NCBI RefSeq assembly: GCF_003254395.2
Contig: NC_037638.1
Coordinates: 21,591,352 to 21,655,351 of the forward strand
Direction of reading: 5' to 3'
DNA: 64,000 bases
DNA from: Apis mellifera
Taxonomy: Eukaryota > Arthropoda > Insecta > Hymenoptera > Apidae
The first letter of the stretch is position 1. Every line of letters begins with the position of its first letter. Position numbers and translations under genes: made by a program. Below the pieces are notes generated by a model. It was not told the origin of the DNA, did not search any database, and was given only the letters and a program-made list of their open reading frames with translations. Below, piece by piece: positions 25,601 through 38,400 of this stretch.

Positions 25601-28600
25601 CGCGATTACGTAATTGTAAATTTCTCGCTCCTTAAATCTTTCTCTAAACCGATCAATTATTCAACCTCGTTAATATTCTCCTTCTCAAACAACTTGACTT
25701 TAATGAGTTGAAAAAAATTTGTTTATTTCGCAAAAAGATACAGATACAGTCGAGAAAAATCTCTCTTTTCTTTTTTCTTTTAATTTCTGAATCGCGACCA
25801 TTCCGACCATGCGAAATAAAATTGGAATATTTTCAAATTCTATCCTACGCTAGAATATTTCGAAGAGAGCGTAAAATGACATTTCACGCGAAGATATCAC
25901 ACGAATTAAAATACAATTTCGCATGTTCGTTCCGTAGTGAAATATCCATTAAAGTTCTCGGCCGTGATTTACAAATGCATAAAACTGTTTGAAGAGGGGG
26001 GGAGGAGGAGGGAAGGAAGAGGGTCCGAAAGATCGAGAGATACGCGCATTCGAAATAGAGCACGCGTGCCAAGATTCGAAACTCTGAAACCGCTACTAAT
26101 AATAATCGCCCACGCGTTCCATTAGAACTTCATCGTTTCCGCCCCTTTTTTTTTTTTTTTTTTTACACCTTTTGCCTTTGTTCGCGGTTCGTAAAACGGA
26201 CGTGTAAACACGTGTCGTTAAACGGAAGAGCAAAAAAGAAGGGACGAATATTACAACAAGTTGTACATGGTCGTGCATAATCGTGTTCCACCACGACGCA
26301 GTTCGTGAAAATCATCCCCGAGTTTCAATTTCGCGCATCCCAAGGAATTACAATAATCCACCCCTCCCCCTCTTCCTGAAATATCCGCGAGAAATTCGAG
26401 CAAACTAATGGCAAGTTGCAAACCGAGTCGCAACTCGGTTTTTTAACGTTTTTAATCGTCTTTCTTAATCTCGCCTCAAAAGAAGTGAGCAGACGTGTAC
26501 AACGGCGGTGGTTATTAATCTCTCGTCGATTCATACCCTCGAGTTTTCGAAACTTTAAAATTAGAAACTCCCCAATTTCGAAACTTTATATTTCGAAAGT
26601 TTAAAGCTCGGAGAGCATTGGAGCTCGAAAAAGGGGGTTTTGATTCGTCAAACGGGCGTTAACAATGTATTAATCATCGATAATGAAAAACAGTTTCGAA
26701 GCTTCATAAGATATTTATCTGTGTTATAAAACTTGTCCTCCCCGTACGAACGAAAAGTAATTTAATATTTTTAATTGTTATTCACTTGTATTTTACGTGA
26801 CACTTTAAAAGAGGAAAAAAAGGAAAAATATTCTATCGAGCACACTTGAAATATTTCTGATATTCTGCCGATATAACTGCCTCTTATCGGTGATAAAAAT
26901 TCAATCGTGATAAAACACACGTCGATTCGAATCGTCCGTATTTTTTCCAGCCCAATCAATTTCATTAAATTGTAACGATACGTGCACAGAGTGACCGCGG
27001 CACAGATGATCCACCTACGCTATTCGCTCGCGGACAGAAGAAGAAAGAAACGATGCATTTTTCGCGATAAAAAAAAAAGAAAGAAAGAAAGAAAAAAGAA
27101 AAACGTGTCGGTAAACATTTTAATGAAGCGCAGGTTAATCGATTCGAGATGGATACGCCGCAGGGCCAATTATAAACTCAATCTCTGACTGACGTTGTGA
27201 AAATTGGATCCCCCCGATCTCGTCTGCGAAATTACGTCCCGCTTCTTATTCAAATTTTCCAATTTCGCCAGCGACGCGAAATATTTTTTCGTTTGATCGT
27301 TTGATAACAACGCGCCCCGCTTTCGCGATTTCCAAAAAAAAAAAAAGGAAACGAAAACGGATCAAGAGGATTCATTTCCCCATAAAATTAATCTCAATTC
27401 TCTCGAGCGTATAAATACAACCAGAGATATCCCTAAAATTCTTGTACACAAGATATTAGAAAGATAATTCCAATAACGAGGATAAACCGTGTCTAAAATT
27501 GGAAGAAAAAAATCCAATTACTTTGTCCAAACTTAAAAGAAAAGAAATCCAAAATTATTCGCGTCACTGGTGACGATACAAATCTAATTCAATATCCTCT
27601 TCATATCTCCTACCTTCTTCTTTTCTAATCTCGTCACGTATACATTTTCAGCGTCCCGTAACACAACTGGCCGTATACGGTATTATATCCATGAATTAAA
27701 TTCCCGATTAAGGTAACTGGCTCTTCTCCTAAAATTACATCGCTGCAAACTTAGAGAAGCCGTCCCATGCTCGATTAAACCGAAACCGACACGTCGTAAC
27801 ACGGCGTAAGTGGAAAACGTAAAAGGATCGCGTACCGATTATTTTTTACTTCTCGTCCCAATTGGAACGAGTCGCTCCTCCGCAAAAAACGTGACCGGCC
27901 GCCTGTCTCAAATTTGTCACGAGGGAAATGAGAAAGGGAAAAGACCAAAAAAGGGAGAAAAAGAAAGGAAAGGAAAGGAAAGGAGAGAAAAATCGATCGA
28001 GAGGCGAAAGGAGAAAATGGCGGAGGAGAGTCGATTCGCAATTCGGCACGAGTTCGATTCGAATAGCAACTGGTGGCGGGACGGACAACTTGCAACTGTG
28101 GACCGGGACACGGAGCGTGGCGGGCGGAAAATGGGTTGGAAGTTCGGCGGTGATTAACCCACATACCGTGGGGAACAATGCTGGCTAACGAAGATTTCCA
28201 GAGAATCTCTTTTCTCCCGCTCATAGAGACGAAGGGAGACGATAATTGATTTACTCGCGTCCCAACGATTATGATCGATGATGCGGAAGAGTCGGAGAAA
28301 AACGGGGAGGGGACCCGGATTCCGGATCCCTGCCACGTTCAATTGCACGCGATTCCGCGTACTCGGTTAATTAATCGTGCTCTTGGAGGCGACGTTTCAT
28401 AATTTTTCACGATCTCTCATTTTTGTTCGAATTTCTTTCTTTGATCTTTTTCGAGTATCGAGAAGTCTTATAATTTTTGTTTTGATCGAATTGTTTCGAA
28501 TTTTCGAGAGAAACGTATTATGGAATCATGAGCGCGAAGTATAATAAAAAGTAACGGAAGAATTAAGAGGATTTGTTGGAATTATAAGTTTCTAAAGGAA

Positions 28601-31054
28601 TTGTTATCAAGGCAAGTTTAAGAAAGTATAAAATAAACGTGCAAATGTTACAAGACTCGAGTTATACGTCCGTGAAGATAAAATGGTAATTGGGGTAAAT
28701 TGTTCATATAAATTTGAAACGATCTCGCGGAAGCATAAATGTTTATCAGCCCAAGAAGTTGAGGCAATGAATAATACTATTCATTAATTAAGCTTGGAAA
28801 AAAAAGGAACAACGCAAACTAACCGCAAAGTTTTTTAAATTCTAAAGATAGCAGTATACGCTCATAACTGGACTATAACCGGTAAGTAACAGTAACTGAT
28901 TTTACCGATCCGAAACTGACTTAAAAATCCGCAAATCTGAAAAAATTACTCGCTTTCGACGCTTGAATTAACTAATCCATATTCCAAACAAGATCTAACC
29001 TAAATTTTTATACGCATTATTCTTTACGATAAAATTCACTCGGAATATAAATTGAAATTTCTTATCAAGAAGAACGAAATATCGAGTCACTTTAAATAGA
29101 AGCGCGTTCAAAAAAGGGGGGAATCGAGTTCATTCGGTCCAGCTTTATCCACGGCCATCGTTGAAAACCTTCCCTCTTAAATATCTGCCTTTTTCACGTA
29201 AATCCTCTCGAAAATCGTCTAGAAATTCTATCGATATGATCGAAAATTCGCCGCCTAACGGACCCGTCCTTTTGTACTGCGAATCAAAAACGATCAAATG
29301 TTTGATGACCTCGAGATTTTCCAAAAAGCGTGACACGATTCCAAAAAAAAAAGTAGGAATCATCACGACGAAATTTATACAACTTCTAACGCAAACGTGA
29401 AGGAAAAGTGGTTTGCCACGAGGATAAAAATCGATCGATCGATCGACGAAAGAAGAATATTTATGGGACGTGTTCGATGATGAAAGATCGAGGCCGTAAA
29501 TTTCATTGGCCTCGGAAAATAGATGGTATCGTTCATAGATAGATCCGCGGTTAAGACACGAATGATGCACCACCGTTCTCGACCTTCTCTCGTGAAATAT
29601 TCTCCATCGAGCGGAGAAAAAAGCGGGCGAGGTAAGTGGCATGGTCCTCGCCGATAAAGCTTCCGCAATTTCTTCGCGCTATTTTTTTTCTCTTTTTCGC
29701 GAGAAATTCAGGAATATTTTGCTTCTCTTAACAAGAGATTTCTCTCGTTATGCTTCCATCTTAAGGAAGAATTTGAGCACGTGTTTCGAGTTTCTTTTTT
29801 TTTTTTTGAGAAGTAATTTAACGGAAAATAATATCCTTATAAAGTGACGATATCGATCTTGGATCAAGATGTTGCAAAATTGGCGTTTTACGTACGTGGA
29901 ATTTTATACATTTTTCTTCTCTAATATATCTATATAGGTACTTGATTAAAACGAACTACGAACTTTAATGGAGATTTAAATTATTTTACACAGCTCCACT
30001 TTTACATTTTTGAAAAAGGAAAAAATGTTACAAAGTCGTAGAATTTTTTCAATTCTCATCGCATGGAACGCGAAACGTGTGAAACGAACAATTGCACTTT
30101 CAATGAGGGCAATACGAGTGACGACGATCCACCCGGTCAAAAATGTTAATCAAATACGTTGGCCGAGATCGATAATAGAATTTTCGTTGAGAATTCTACC
30201 AACGACGAACGACTCCCTCATTTGAATTGTTAAACGGTCCCTCGTTTGCATGCGAGCTGCATTATCGAATTAATTATCATTTCCTCCGTTTCTTTGTTAC
30301 CCGATCGCGTTTCCCTCGATGTAATAATCAATATTTCACTTCGATCGATTTTACGACGTTTAATAATAGACGATTAATAGACGTTCGAAGGAGAGAGAGA
30401 TCGCACACGCGCTTTCCATCTCGAGGAATTTGTTATCGCGAAAATACCGAGCCTCTAGCTAGAGATACAGCCGCGTCTAATGCGCGAGAAAATCGATCGA
30501 AAGAGCGAAAGAGATTGTTTCCCGCCAATCCTTACGTAATCCGACTCCACCCACCTCTCGTATCTTAAGCGGTAATCCGATTTGCATATTTTCGATCCCA
30601 CGATAATTCGCGCATCTCGTGACTTCTCGCCCTCTGTGGCCCAATGATATTCCGCTCGTATCGGCAAAATTTTCAAAATTGCGAAAATTATTCCCGAAAA
30701 CGGAATCGATCCGTTTCGTGACGATTTCCATCGTTTCGCCTTGTTATTAACGTAACGCTCGTCCAATTGTGATGGAAGGCGATATCTATCGGGGAATCTT
30801 CACGGTTTTATGGCCATTTTAAGCGTCGTGGCTTTCAAAACAGGGATTCTTAATACGTGGTAAATTTTTATAGAGGAATTATGAATTGACGAGTGAGTGA
30901 GAAAATTCGCAGTGGATTCTTTTATTAAAATTTCGAGGATTCGAAGGATATCATTGTTCTAAATATACGTATCCATTCGATAGGAATGATAAAAAATTAT
31001 TTAAAGGTCTCTCATAAATGAACCGCTGTTTCGTAATGCAATTACCGATCTCTT

Positions 31055-31062
31055 CTTACCTG
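31055..31062 (-). other. Juxtaposed splice sites CAG|GTAAG, weak candidate for recursive splicing
   Basis: The minus strand reads AATACAGGTAAGAAG, a joined 3' and 5' splice site (junction between 31060 and 31059) about mid-way in the 36 kb intron. Such zero-length exons are used as ratchet points in long Drosophila introns. The upstream pyrimidine tract is poor, which argues against use, and a motif this short will occur by chance in 36 kb. Confidence 0.12.
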
Positions 31063-31422
31063 TATTCGCTACGTTTTTGTCTAAAGATAGTAAATGTTTC
31101 ATTAACCCTCCTCAAAGTTATACTTTACCGCTGTTTAATATCAAAATGAAACGTCAACAATTTTATCTAACAATAAAAAAAAATTACTTTGCAATTACTA
31201 TCTTTCCTTCTATAATAACTACTTTTATTAATCCTTCAACGACACCGAAAAATCGTGGACACTGGAAGAAAACTGAGAACGCGCGAACGATCGAAAAACA
31301 ATGTTTTTCCGAATAACAAAGTTTGAGAGGGGGAGAGATCGGGGTAAGAAATAGTTTCGCAACCCATTAGCGGGTTAGCGAAGGATCGCCAATGTGCGAC
31401 GACGGTCAAAGCGTAGAAAGCA

Positions 31423-31768
31423 TTACTTAAACAATCCTATTATCTCTTTGGCCCCTTTGATGTCCGCCTTGGAAAGGCGAACATACGCGGGTTCTCGTAT
31501 CAGGAAGAGCTCGAATTCGTCTGGCTTTAGGCCAGTCCCAGTTGCTGCCCTCAACCGCACGATGGATCGCGCGAGGTGTTGGCCGGAGAAAATCGTTCCC
31601 CCGATATAGGTCATCGTGGAAATAACTAATCCATAAGATCCATCGATTAACATTCCTACTCTTCTTCCTTACTCCCCGGAACAACGAATCTTCTTCGTGT
31701 ATCGCGTCATCTTCGATCATTCCAAGATAAGATAGATAATTTTTTATTCGTCTTCTAAAGCGGATCAA
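31423..31768 (-). pseudogene. Unrecognised possible coding segment, frame-broken
   Basis: A minus-strand reading from 31653 to the TAA stop at 31423-31425 gives 76 residues of balanced composition, including YIGGTIFSGQHLARSIV and KPDEFELFLIREPAYV, unlike the low-complexity ORFs around it. A plausible extension lies upstream in another frame (31768 to about 31660, with NYLSYLGMIEDDAIHEEDSL), which would require a one-base frame change near 31655. Upstream again is a pyrimidine-rich tract ending CGCTTTAG (31754), which could be an acceptor. I do not recognise a family. It could be a decayed retrocopy, an exon of a nested gene on the same strand as the host gene, or chance; no splice donor or promoter supports expression. 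Confidence 0.25.
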
Positions 31769-32500
31769 AAACGAAGAGAAGGAGGAAGAGAGGAGAAGAG
31801 GCGAAAAATCTAAAAGATGATCCTTTCCTTTACAAGAGGAGAGAAAAATAATACGGAAAAGAAGGATGTTTCTGAATCAAATGAAACAGCATCGAGAGAA
31901 CGTTAATTCTTAACGGGAAAACTCAGCAAACACAGAAGTGCAGAAAATCGACCACAAGAATGCGCGATTAATTGCGGACGTGTTGTAGCCACGTTGGTTA
32001 ACAATGTGACGTTTCTGAGCTAAACAACTAAGGGAAACTCGGGCCGTGGCGAGAAGTCTTAACGAGAAATGGGAATTCATGGCAACGACTTCATGGTAAA
32101 CCCGAAATTGACGCGTCGCGTTTAAGCGCCCCCGCCAACATCCCCGCATAAATATCCCGAATTAATTGGTGGCCAATGCACTGTATAAACAAGGAGCAAC
32201 AAGCCCGGCCCCCACGGCCCCTGTCACATCAACGTCACGTTTCTGAAATACTCGGGCTATATCCGTCACCCACCAACACGACCGCAGCGACCGGTGTTGC
32301 GTGCACGCTCGAATCAAGTATGCACGGGCCAGCCTCGTTTCACCGGGTTACACGTCTCTTCGCGAGCACGCCCCTGTATTCATCTTACCTTAGCCAGCTT
32401 CACGCTCCACGGCCACGGGGATCGAGCGAGCCGAGCATGGATTTATCCCCTTCTCCCTCCGTTGCACGGAGACCAAGCGTGAACGATACCTCGACGTCCC

Positions 32501-33788
32501 GAGCCACGAAAATCGAGTATCCGTTTTACTCTTGCTATTAACGGCCAACCAAATTACACGTGCAATTCTAACGAGGATACAGGGGAGGGAAATTAGAAAC
32601 GGGGACGTGCTCTCGAGAAAATCTGGGAGAAGAAATCGAACGCGATGATTCTTCACACTGCACGGTGCGAACTGGGAGATTAATCTGTCTCGAGCCACGA
32701 AAATCGAGTATCCGTTTTACTCTTATTAATAATGGCCAAGCAAATTATACGTGCAATTCTAACGAGGATACAAACAAGTAGGGGAATTAGAAAATTGGGA
32801 AGAAATCGAACGCGATGATTCTCCACACCGCACGGTGCGAACTGGGAGATTAATCTGTCTCGAGCCACGAAAATCGAGTATTTTACTCTTACTAATAATG
32901 GCCAACTAATAAATTACACGTGCAATTCTAACGAGGATATAGACAAGTAGGGGAATTAGAAAATTGGGAAGAAATCGAACGCGATGATTCTCTACAGTGC
33001 ACAGTGCGAACTGAGAAATTAATCTGTCTCGAGCCACGAAAATCGAGTATTTTACTCTTACTAATAATAGCCAAGCAAATTACACGTACAATTCTAACGA
33101 GGATACAGACAAGTAGGGGAATTAGAAACGGGGATGGAGAAAATTGGGAAGAAATCGAATGCGATGATTCTCCACACCGCACGGTGCGAACTGGGAAATT
33201 AATCTGTCTCGAGCCACGAAAGTTGAAAATTTTTAGTTTTACTAATAATGGCCAAGCAAATTATATGTGCACGTGTAATTCTAACAAGGATACAGCGAAA
33301 TAATGGAATTAGAAACGGGGGCTATCGAAAAAATTAGGAAGAAATCTGGGGAAGAAATCGAACGCGATGATTCTTTACACCGCACGGTGCGAACTGGGAG
33401 ATTAATCTGTCTCGAGCCACGAAAATCGAGTATTTTACTCTTACTAATAATGGCCAACGAAATTACACGTGCAATTCTAACGAGGATACAGGGAAATTAG
33501 AAACGGGGGCTATCGAGAAAATTAGGAAGAAATCTGGAGAAGAAATCGAACGCGATGATTCTTCACACCGCACGGTGCGAACTGGGAGATTAATCTGTCT
33601 CGAGCCACGAAAATCGAGTATTTTATTCTTACTAATAACGGCCAACCAAAGTACACGTGCAATTCTAACGAGAATACAGGGAAATAAGGGAATTAAAAAC
33701 GGGGGCTATCGAGAAAATTGGGAAGAAATCTGGGAGAAATCGAACGCGATGATTCTCCACACCGCACGGTGCAAACTGGATTAATCAA
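32501..33788. repeat. Tandem array of a roughly 184-bp unit, 7 copies
   Basis: The landmark GAGCCACGAAAATCGAGTAT (or a close variant) starts copies at 32501, 32692, 32872, 33031, 33211, 33414 and 33602; the last copy breaks off near 33788. Unit length varies from 159 to 203 bp through small insertions and deletions, notably in the GGGGAATTAGAAAACGGG-like part and the GAAGAAATC part. Each unit also holds GCGATGATTCT, CGCACGGTGCGAACTGG and TTAATCTGTCTC. Short ORFs on both strands are by-products of the repeat. The array lies within the 36 kb intron and shows no array-associated gene or CRISPR-like spacer pattern. Confidence 0.95.
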
Positions 33789-35079
33789 CATAAAAGAGCG
33801 TCTAAGCTAAGATTCAATGGACTTGGAGGAAACTTGGAGGTTGTACGATCGAGTGATCTCGCTTGGAGTCCCCATCGCGCGTGTAATAAAATAACGTTTC
33901 TTCGAACGATTCATCCGAATGGAACGGAATGGAGACGTGGCGCGCAAAAGAGGCGTGGGTTTCAAGTTTTGGAACGAGTCGAAAAGTGGCAGCCACTTTT
34001 CGGAAAGAATTTACGGCCGTCTTTCGAAACTTGTCCGTGCATCGACCGAGGAGGGAGGAGGAAACGCCACGGCGAACGGATTCAGTTCCGGGGTGAAATA
34101 TCAGGGAGAGACGAAGGGGAGAGGGTAAACGGCGGGTATCGGGGTTCGTGGAATCGTGGCAACCAGCCCGATATAGATCGGATCGATCGAGCGTATTCCC
34201 CGCGGCTATACGTTCGATTGTTTGCCGAGAAATAAGCGAGAAAACTCGGCTCTGTGGCTACGGCCACGATAAATAATGGAATTTCATCTTGGACGGTGAT
34301 CCGATAAACCGGCGCTTGTTGCACCAGTGTTGTTTACGGGGAGGATACGGCCAAGGCCCTTGGAAGGAAGATGGAACGTCTCTTGCCTCGATACGCTGTT
34401 TAAGGTGAATAAGGGAGGTTAAAGGGTAAGGGTGAGCCGGCGTATTCTTCCCCTGGGAGAGCGCTAAGAGGGTCGGTATCGGAGGCAATTCGTCACTTTA
34501 CCAGCCTGCCTTCTTCCTCTTTCTCTCTCTTCTTTTTTTTCTTTTTTTTTCGATCGAGTTTTTTCTCTTCTTCTTCTTCTTCTTTCACTTTCCACCGCCG
34601 ATCAAGGAGGAGATTGGCGGTAAACAGGTATGGAATCTCTGGACTGGGGAGAGCCCTTCCTCGATGAAAAAAACCCGATCTTTTCGATATACCCGATTAT
34701 TCGTTCACGTGACAGCAGATAAGGATCGGTTTCTCGCGAGAAAAACGATGCCGCGCCGTTTCCAGCTCCTCGCTCGCCAGCTGTTCGCGAAAGGAACGAA
34801 ATATCACGAAGGGACACGGTATCGATTCCTACTCCCCGCGTTCCATTAATTGCAGCCTCCGTTCGCTTGCTTCGATAACAATTTGTTCTTTCGATTGGAT
34901 TTCATATTTCTTCCACCGTCCTTGATCCCTCTCACAATTAGCCGGGGAGAGACGTTTCCTCGAATTTATCGGATTTTAATCGGGAAGATTGTTCTTCTGA
35001 AGAATTCGCGTTACGCGAAGTTGGAGGAGAACGTTAATTTCGAAGCGAAAGAGAGCTCGTCGCGCTGTGTCGGTGAACG

Positions 35080-35480
35080 ACGTTTTATAATGGACCGCGT
35101 TCGATCATCCCATCCGTTTGGTAGCCAGAGAGAGGTAGCCGGACAAAGAGAGGTCCGTCGAGTCCGTGATGTTCAAAATAGCGAAGGAAGAATACAGGGT
35201 GCGGGGGGGAGGGAGGGGGGAAAACAGAGCGAGCAAATCACGGTGCATAATGCGGCGAGGGAACAAGCACCGTGGAGCCCGTTCGTTATTTCAATTGGTT
35301 GACGTCAGTGCTGTCAGAAGCACGTGCACTTCCGCGGCGGATGCGGCGGTTTTTCGGTGCGATCGTGTGCAGATAGAAACGGCCACCGCCGGTCCACGTG
35401 TTTTCTCTCCACGGCCCAAAGGCCACTCACTACTCCACGCTAAAATTTAAACCACGCCGCTGACGTGGGCGTCGGACGAC
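35080..35480. promoter_or_regulatory. GC-rich patch with CRE, E-box and G-run motifs
   Basis: Within a few hundred bases there is a perfect CRE, TGACGTCA, at 35300-35307, a palindromic E-box CACGTG at 35321-35326, another at 35395-35400, and a TGACGTGG at about 35461. A G-rich stretch (GGGTGCGGGGGGGAGGGAGG, from 35197) lies just before. GC and CpG content is high compared with the flanks. This is the arrangement expected of an internal promoter or enhancer, for example for a shorter hnRNP L isoform or a nested RNA. No TATA box, initiator or first exon could be assigned, so the role is inferred. Confidence 0.3.
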
Positions 35481-38400
35481 GTAGTAGTCGATGATATCGA
35501 GGAGAAGCTTCGTCCCCGTATTTCGTCGAGTATTTAACAATAAATACTCGGTGCCTGCACACGCGTGAATCTTGAAGAGATTATTTCTCTTATTTCGAGA
35601 TCTTCTTCGCAAGCTCCGGTAAAATTTCTAGTTCGATCGTTCGAATCGATTTTGCCATTTGCGATACGAAACGAAGATGCGGGTCTGCAATTACAATACG
35701 ATACGAACGATGACGGGAGAGATACGCGTTAATTCTGATAATCGCGTTAAACGACAAATTTCCCTCGAAATAATTCCCGCGAAAGGTCATCACGGTGTAT
35801 AATTACCGATATTATCGCCGATATATTTCCAACGGGAGGGCGGATATCCCCCCCTCCGTCGAAGAGGACTCGATTCGTCGAGAACTCGCACTCTTCATCT
35901 TGATAATCGACCACGAACGAACGTGTAAATGTTGCCCGGCCGCCCGATAGATTCGCGTTATCGAATCCACCGGTGAACAATAAAAAAACGATAACAAGCG
36001 GGATCGATCGGCCGGAACGAAATAAATCACGGGTTAAACGAGTGCTTTCTTTTTCGCCCGGCAATAAATTACCGCATTATCGAGAGACAGGCCGTACCTC
36101 CCCTCCTTCTCTGTCTACCAATAAACCAAAAATCCCTAGACACGGCGAACATACATGACGCGGGACGGACGTCAACTCCCTTCGGCGTTATCAACATCCG
36201 ACGTATCCCACAGCGCGTCCACGTTGCATCAATTGTTTTCGTTCGTGGAAAACGCGACCCGTTAATAGGTCACGTGTTCTGCCGTGTGGGCAGAAATAAA
36301 TAGAGAACGGGGAAGGAGAGAGAGAGAGAGAGGGAGGAAAAATCGTATCGCGTGCTTAGGCGTAGCCAGAAAACCGGCTATTACGGAGGATCAAGTCGAA
36401 TCGTTGTTATCACGCCACGTCACGCCACTTCCCTTCATTGTGGTCGACGGCAAATGGATTAACACAGCAGGCAGAGAGAATATTAATCGTCGGGAAAATT
36501 GGACACAACCTTTCGAGATCATCCTTCGTGTCTCGCGCGTTCTATCTCTTATTCGTATAGAAAGGTAGAAAAAAGAAAAGAAAAAAAAATAGGGAAACTG
36601 GGCAGGGAAACTTGTAACCGTCGAGCGAAGACGAAGCGGTGTAAGGTGATGTAATTAGCATAGGGAGCATCGTTGTCGAGTCGAGAATACCGGTAATTGC
36701 GTGTAATTTACTCGGATAACTCGTCGAGATGTCACGGCACGCGATTTTGAATGGGCAGGCATTCGAACGAGGAGGCATCGCGATGAAACCCGAGGTAAAC
36801 TCGTTCCTCCTTCTCTCTCCCTCTTCTCTTTTTTTCCTTTGCTCAAAAAATTATCCCATCTTTCGGTCAAAAATTCCTTTTACGAACTTCAACGCAAACA
36901 CGGACGATTACCACCGTAGGCGTCCATTCTAAGCGAGAATTTATCTCACATTGATAATCACCGTATACGGAATGTTGGAACAGAACGAGTTTCGCAATAT
37001 TTCCATCCATGTTTTTCTTCCCCCTCTCTCTCTCTCTCCTTCATTTTTTCCAAAGTAGTCCTCGCCCCGTTAAATTCCTCCTTTCTCCTCCATTTAACGC
37101 CACCTCGCGAATTCCAAACGAACGAACTTTCCACGTACTTTCGATTATCGCCGATTTTACTTCCCATCTTCAAAAATCGGTCCACGCCCAGCGCGCTCTA
37201 ATAACTGGAATAGAACCGTTCGCACGGTTTCCTCGTGGAATTTTCCCCAATCGTTATTGCCCTCTTCGTTTCTCTCCCATCCTCCACCTCTCTCTCTCTC
37301 TGCCTCGTCCGAGAGGAATGAGAACAAAGGAAACGAAAGAAGAGAGCTTTCACCGGCATCACCGTCTTTGCATGCGCGCGGAGCAAACCCGACGCGAGAA
37401 AAGGAGGGGAGGAACACCGGTTTTCTGCCGGTGGTTCCGCCTTCGCTTCGAAACGCTTGACCTCGGCCACGCTTCAGCCACGACCTATTTACACAACGAT
37501 CGACCGAGAGAAGCCAGTAAACCGGAAGCTCGTTAAATTCGATCCTTAATGTTTCTAATGTTAAATTCTTCGCGCGGATAGTCTCCAGATGGGATACTTT
37601 CCGTCCGCTCTTCGCCGATTAAAATCTGCTTAATCTCGTTCTCGAGGAGCGGAATTCCACCGATTCTTTGGGGAATCGCGTTCGAGGAGGAGGGAGAGAG
37701 ATTTCATTCAACCCGAATTCGATTGCTTTTACGGGCCAATCGAGTTTTTTCATAAATGAAAATGAAAATAATAACGTGATCTTGGCTTTCCATTCGACGA
37801 TGGTATTTTTGTACGGTAACGACGTACTTGTCCTCGTATCTTTGAGCAAATATTGTCGCTTTTTTTGAATTACTTTTTTCTCTTTTCCTTAGCAGAGATC
37901 AGGTCAGAGATCACGCCCTCTCTCGTACAGAGAAGAGAAATCCAATTGAAATCGCCGCTATACCCGTTACGATTATCTCGCACGTACGATTCGACGAGTG
38001 TATCGGGAAAACGGATTTCCCGATTTATTTTTTTTAGATCGAATTTCAGAACTTTCCTTTCGCCGAGTTTTCGACAATTCTTCTCGATTTACACTTTTCT
38101 TCACCGATTCGAGAAAATTCTTTCCCCCCGTCACTTTCAATTTTTCAGATTTTTCATAACGTGCACTTTTATACGATATTTGTTGTATTTTACTTTTAAG
38201 AAGACAGAAGTATCGTTGGATTTCGTTCGATGTTTTTTCCTCGAGGGTTGCCGGGCAACAGGTATTCAAATTAACCGTCTCTTTTCTCGAATTCGCTCGG
38301 GACAAACGAGGTCAACGCGAGCCGCGGAAGGACATTTGGGATAAAGAAGAAGGGAGAAACGCGAAGATGCTGGCCTCCGAGGCTTCGTCGGTCGATACTC

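Larger units (their letters stand above)
14733..32500. other. 3' part of the 36 kb intron: no recognised gene
   Basis: The segment is AT-rich with scattered GC-rich patches (for example 23210-23560, which includes a CA run at 23215-23229) and many GA/CT and poly-A/T tracts. These include GA near 17577-17600, a long AG run at 19579-19619, a purine-rich stretch at 19850-19895 and A-rich tracts near 25020-25045 and 26143-26164 (T). The longest ORFs (27775-28224 minus, 29145-29642 minus) are purine/pyrimidine-driven and do not resemble known families. One weak candidate coding segment is listed at 31423-31768. Confidence 0.5.

Noticed and set aside
26421..26444. Terminator-like hairpin: AACCGAG, six-base loop, CTCGGTT, then T run
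   Set aside because: It looks like a bacterial intrinsic terminator, but the DNA is animal and no RNA polymerase III gene is visible just upstream; a chance inverted repeat is more likely.
27775..28224. 149-residue minus-strand ORF and overlapping ORFs on both strands
   Set aside because: The length is driven by a purine-rich plus strand with few stops; composition is low in complexity and no motif is recognised.
29145..29642. 165-residue minus-strand ORF
   Set aside because: No recognisable domain, no splice or promoter support, and of a length expected by chance in a 64 kb window.
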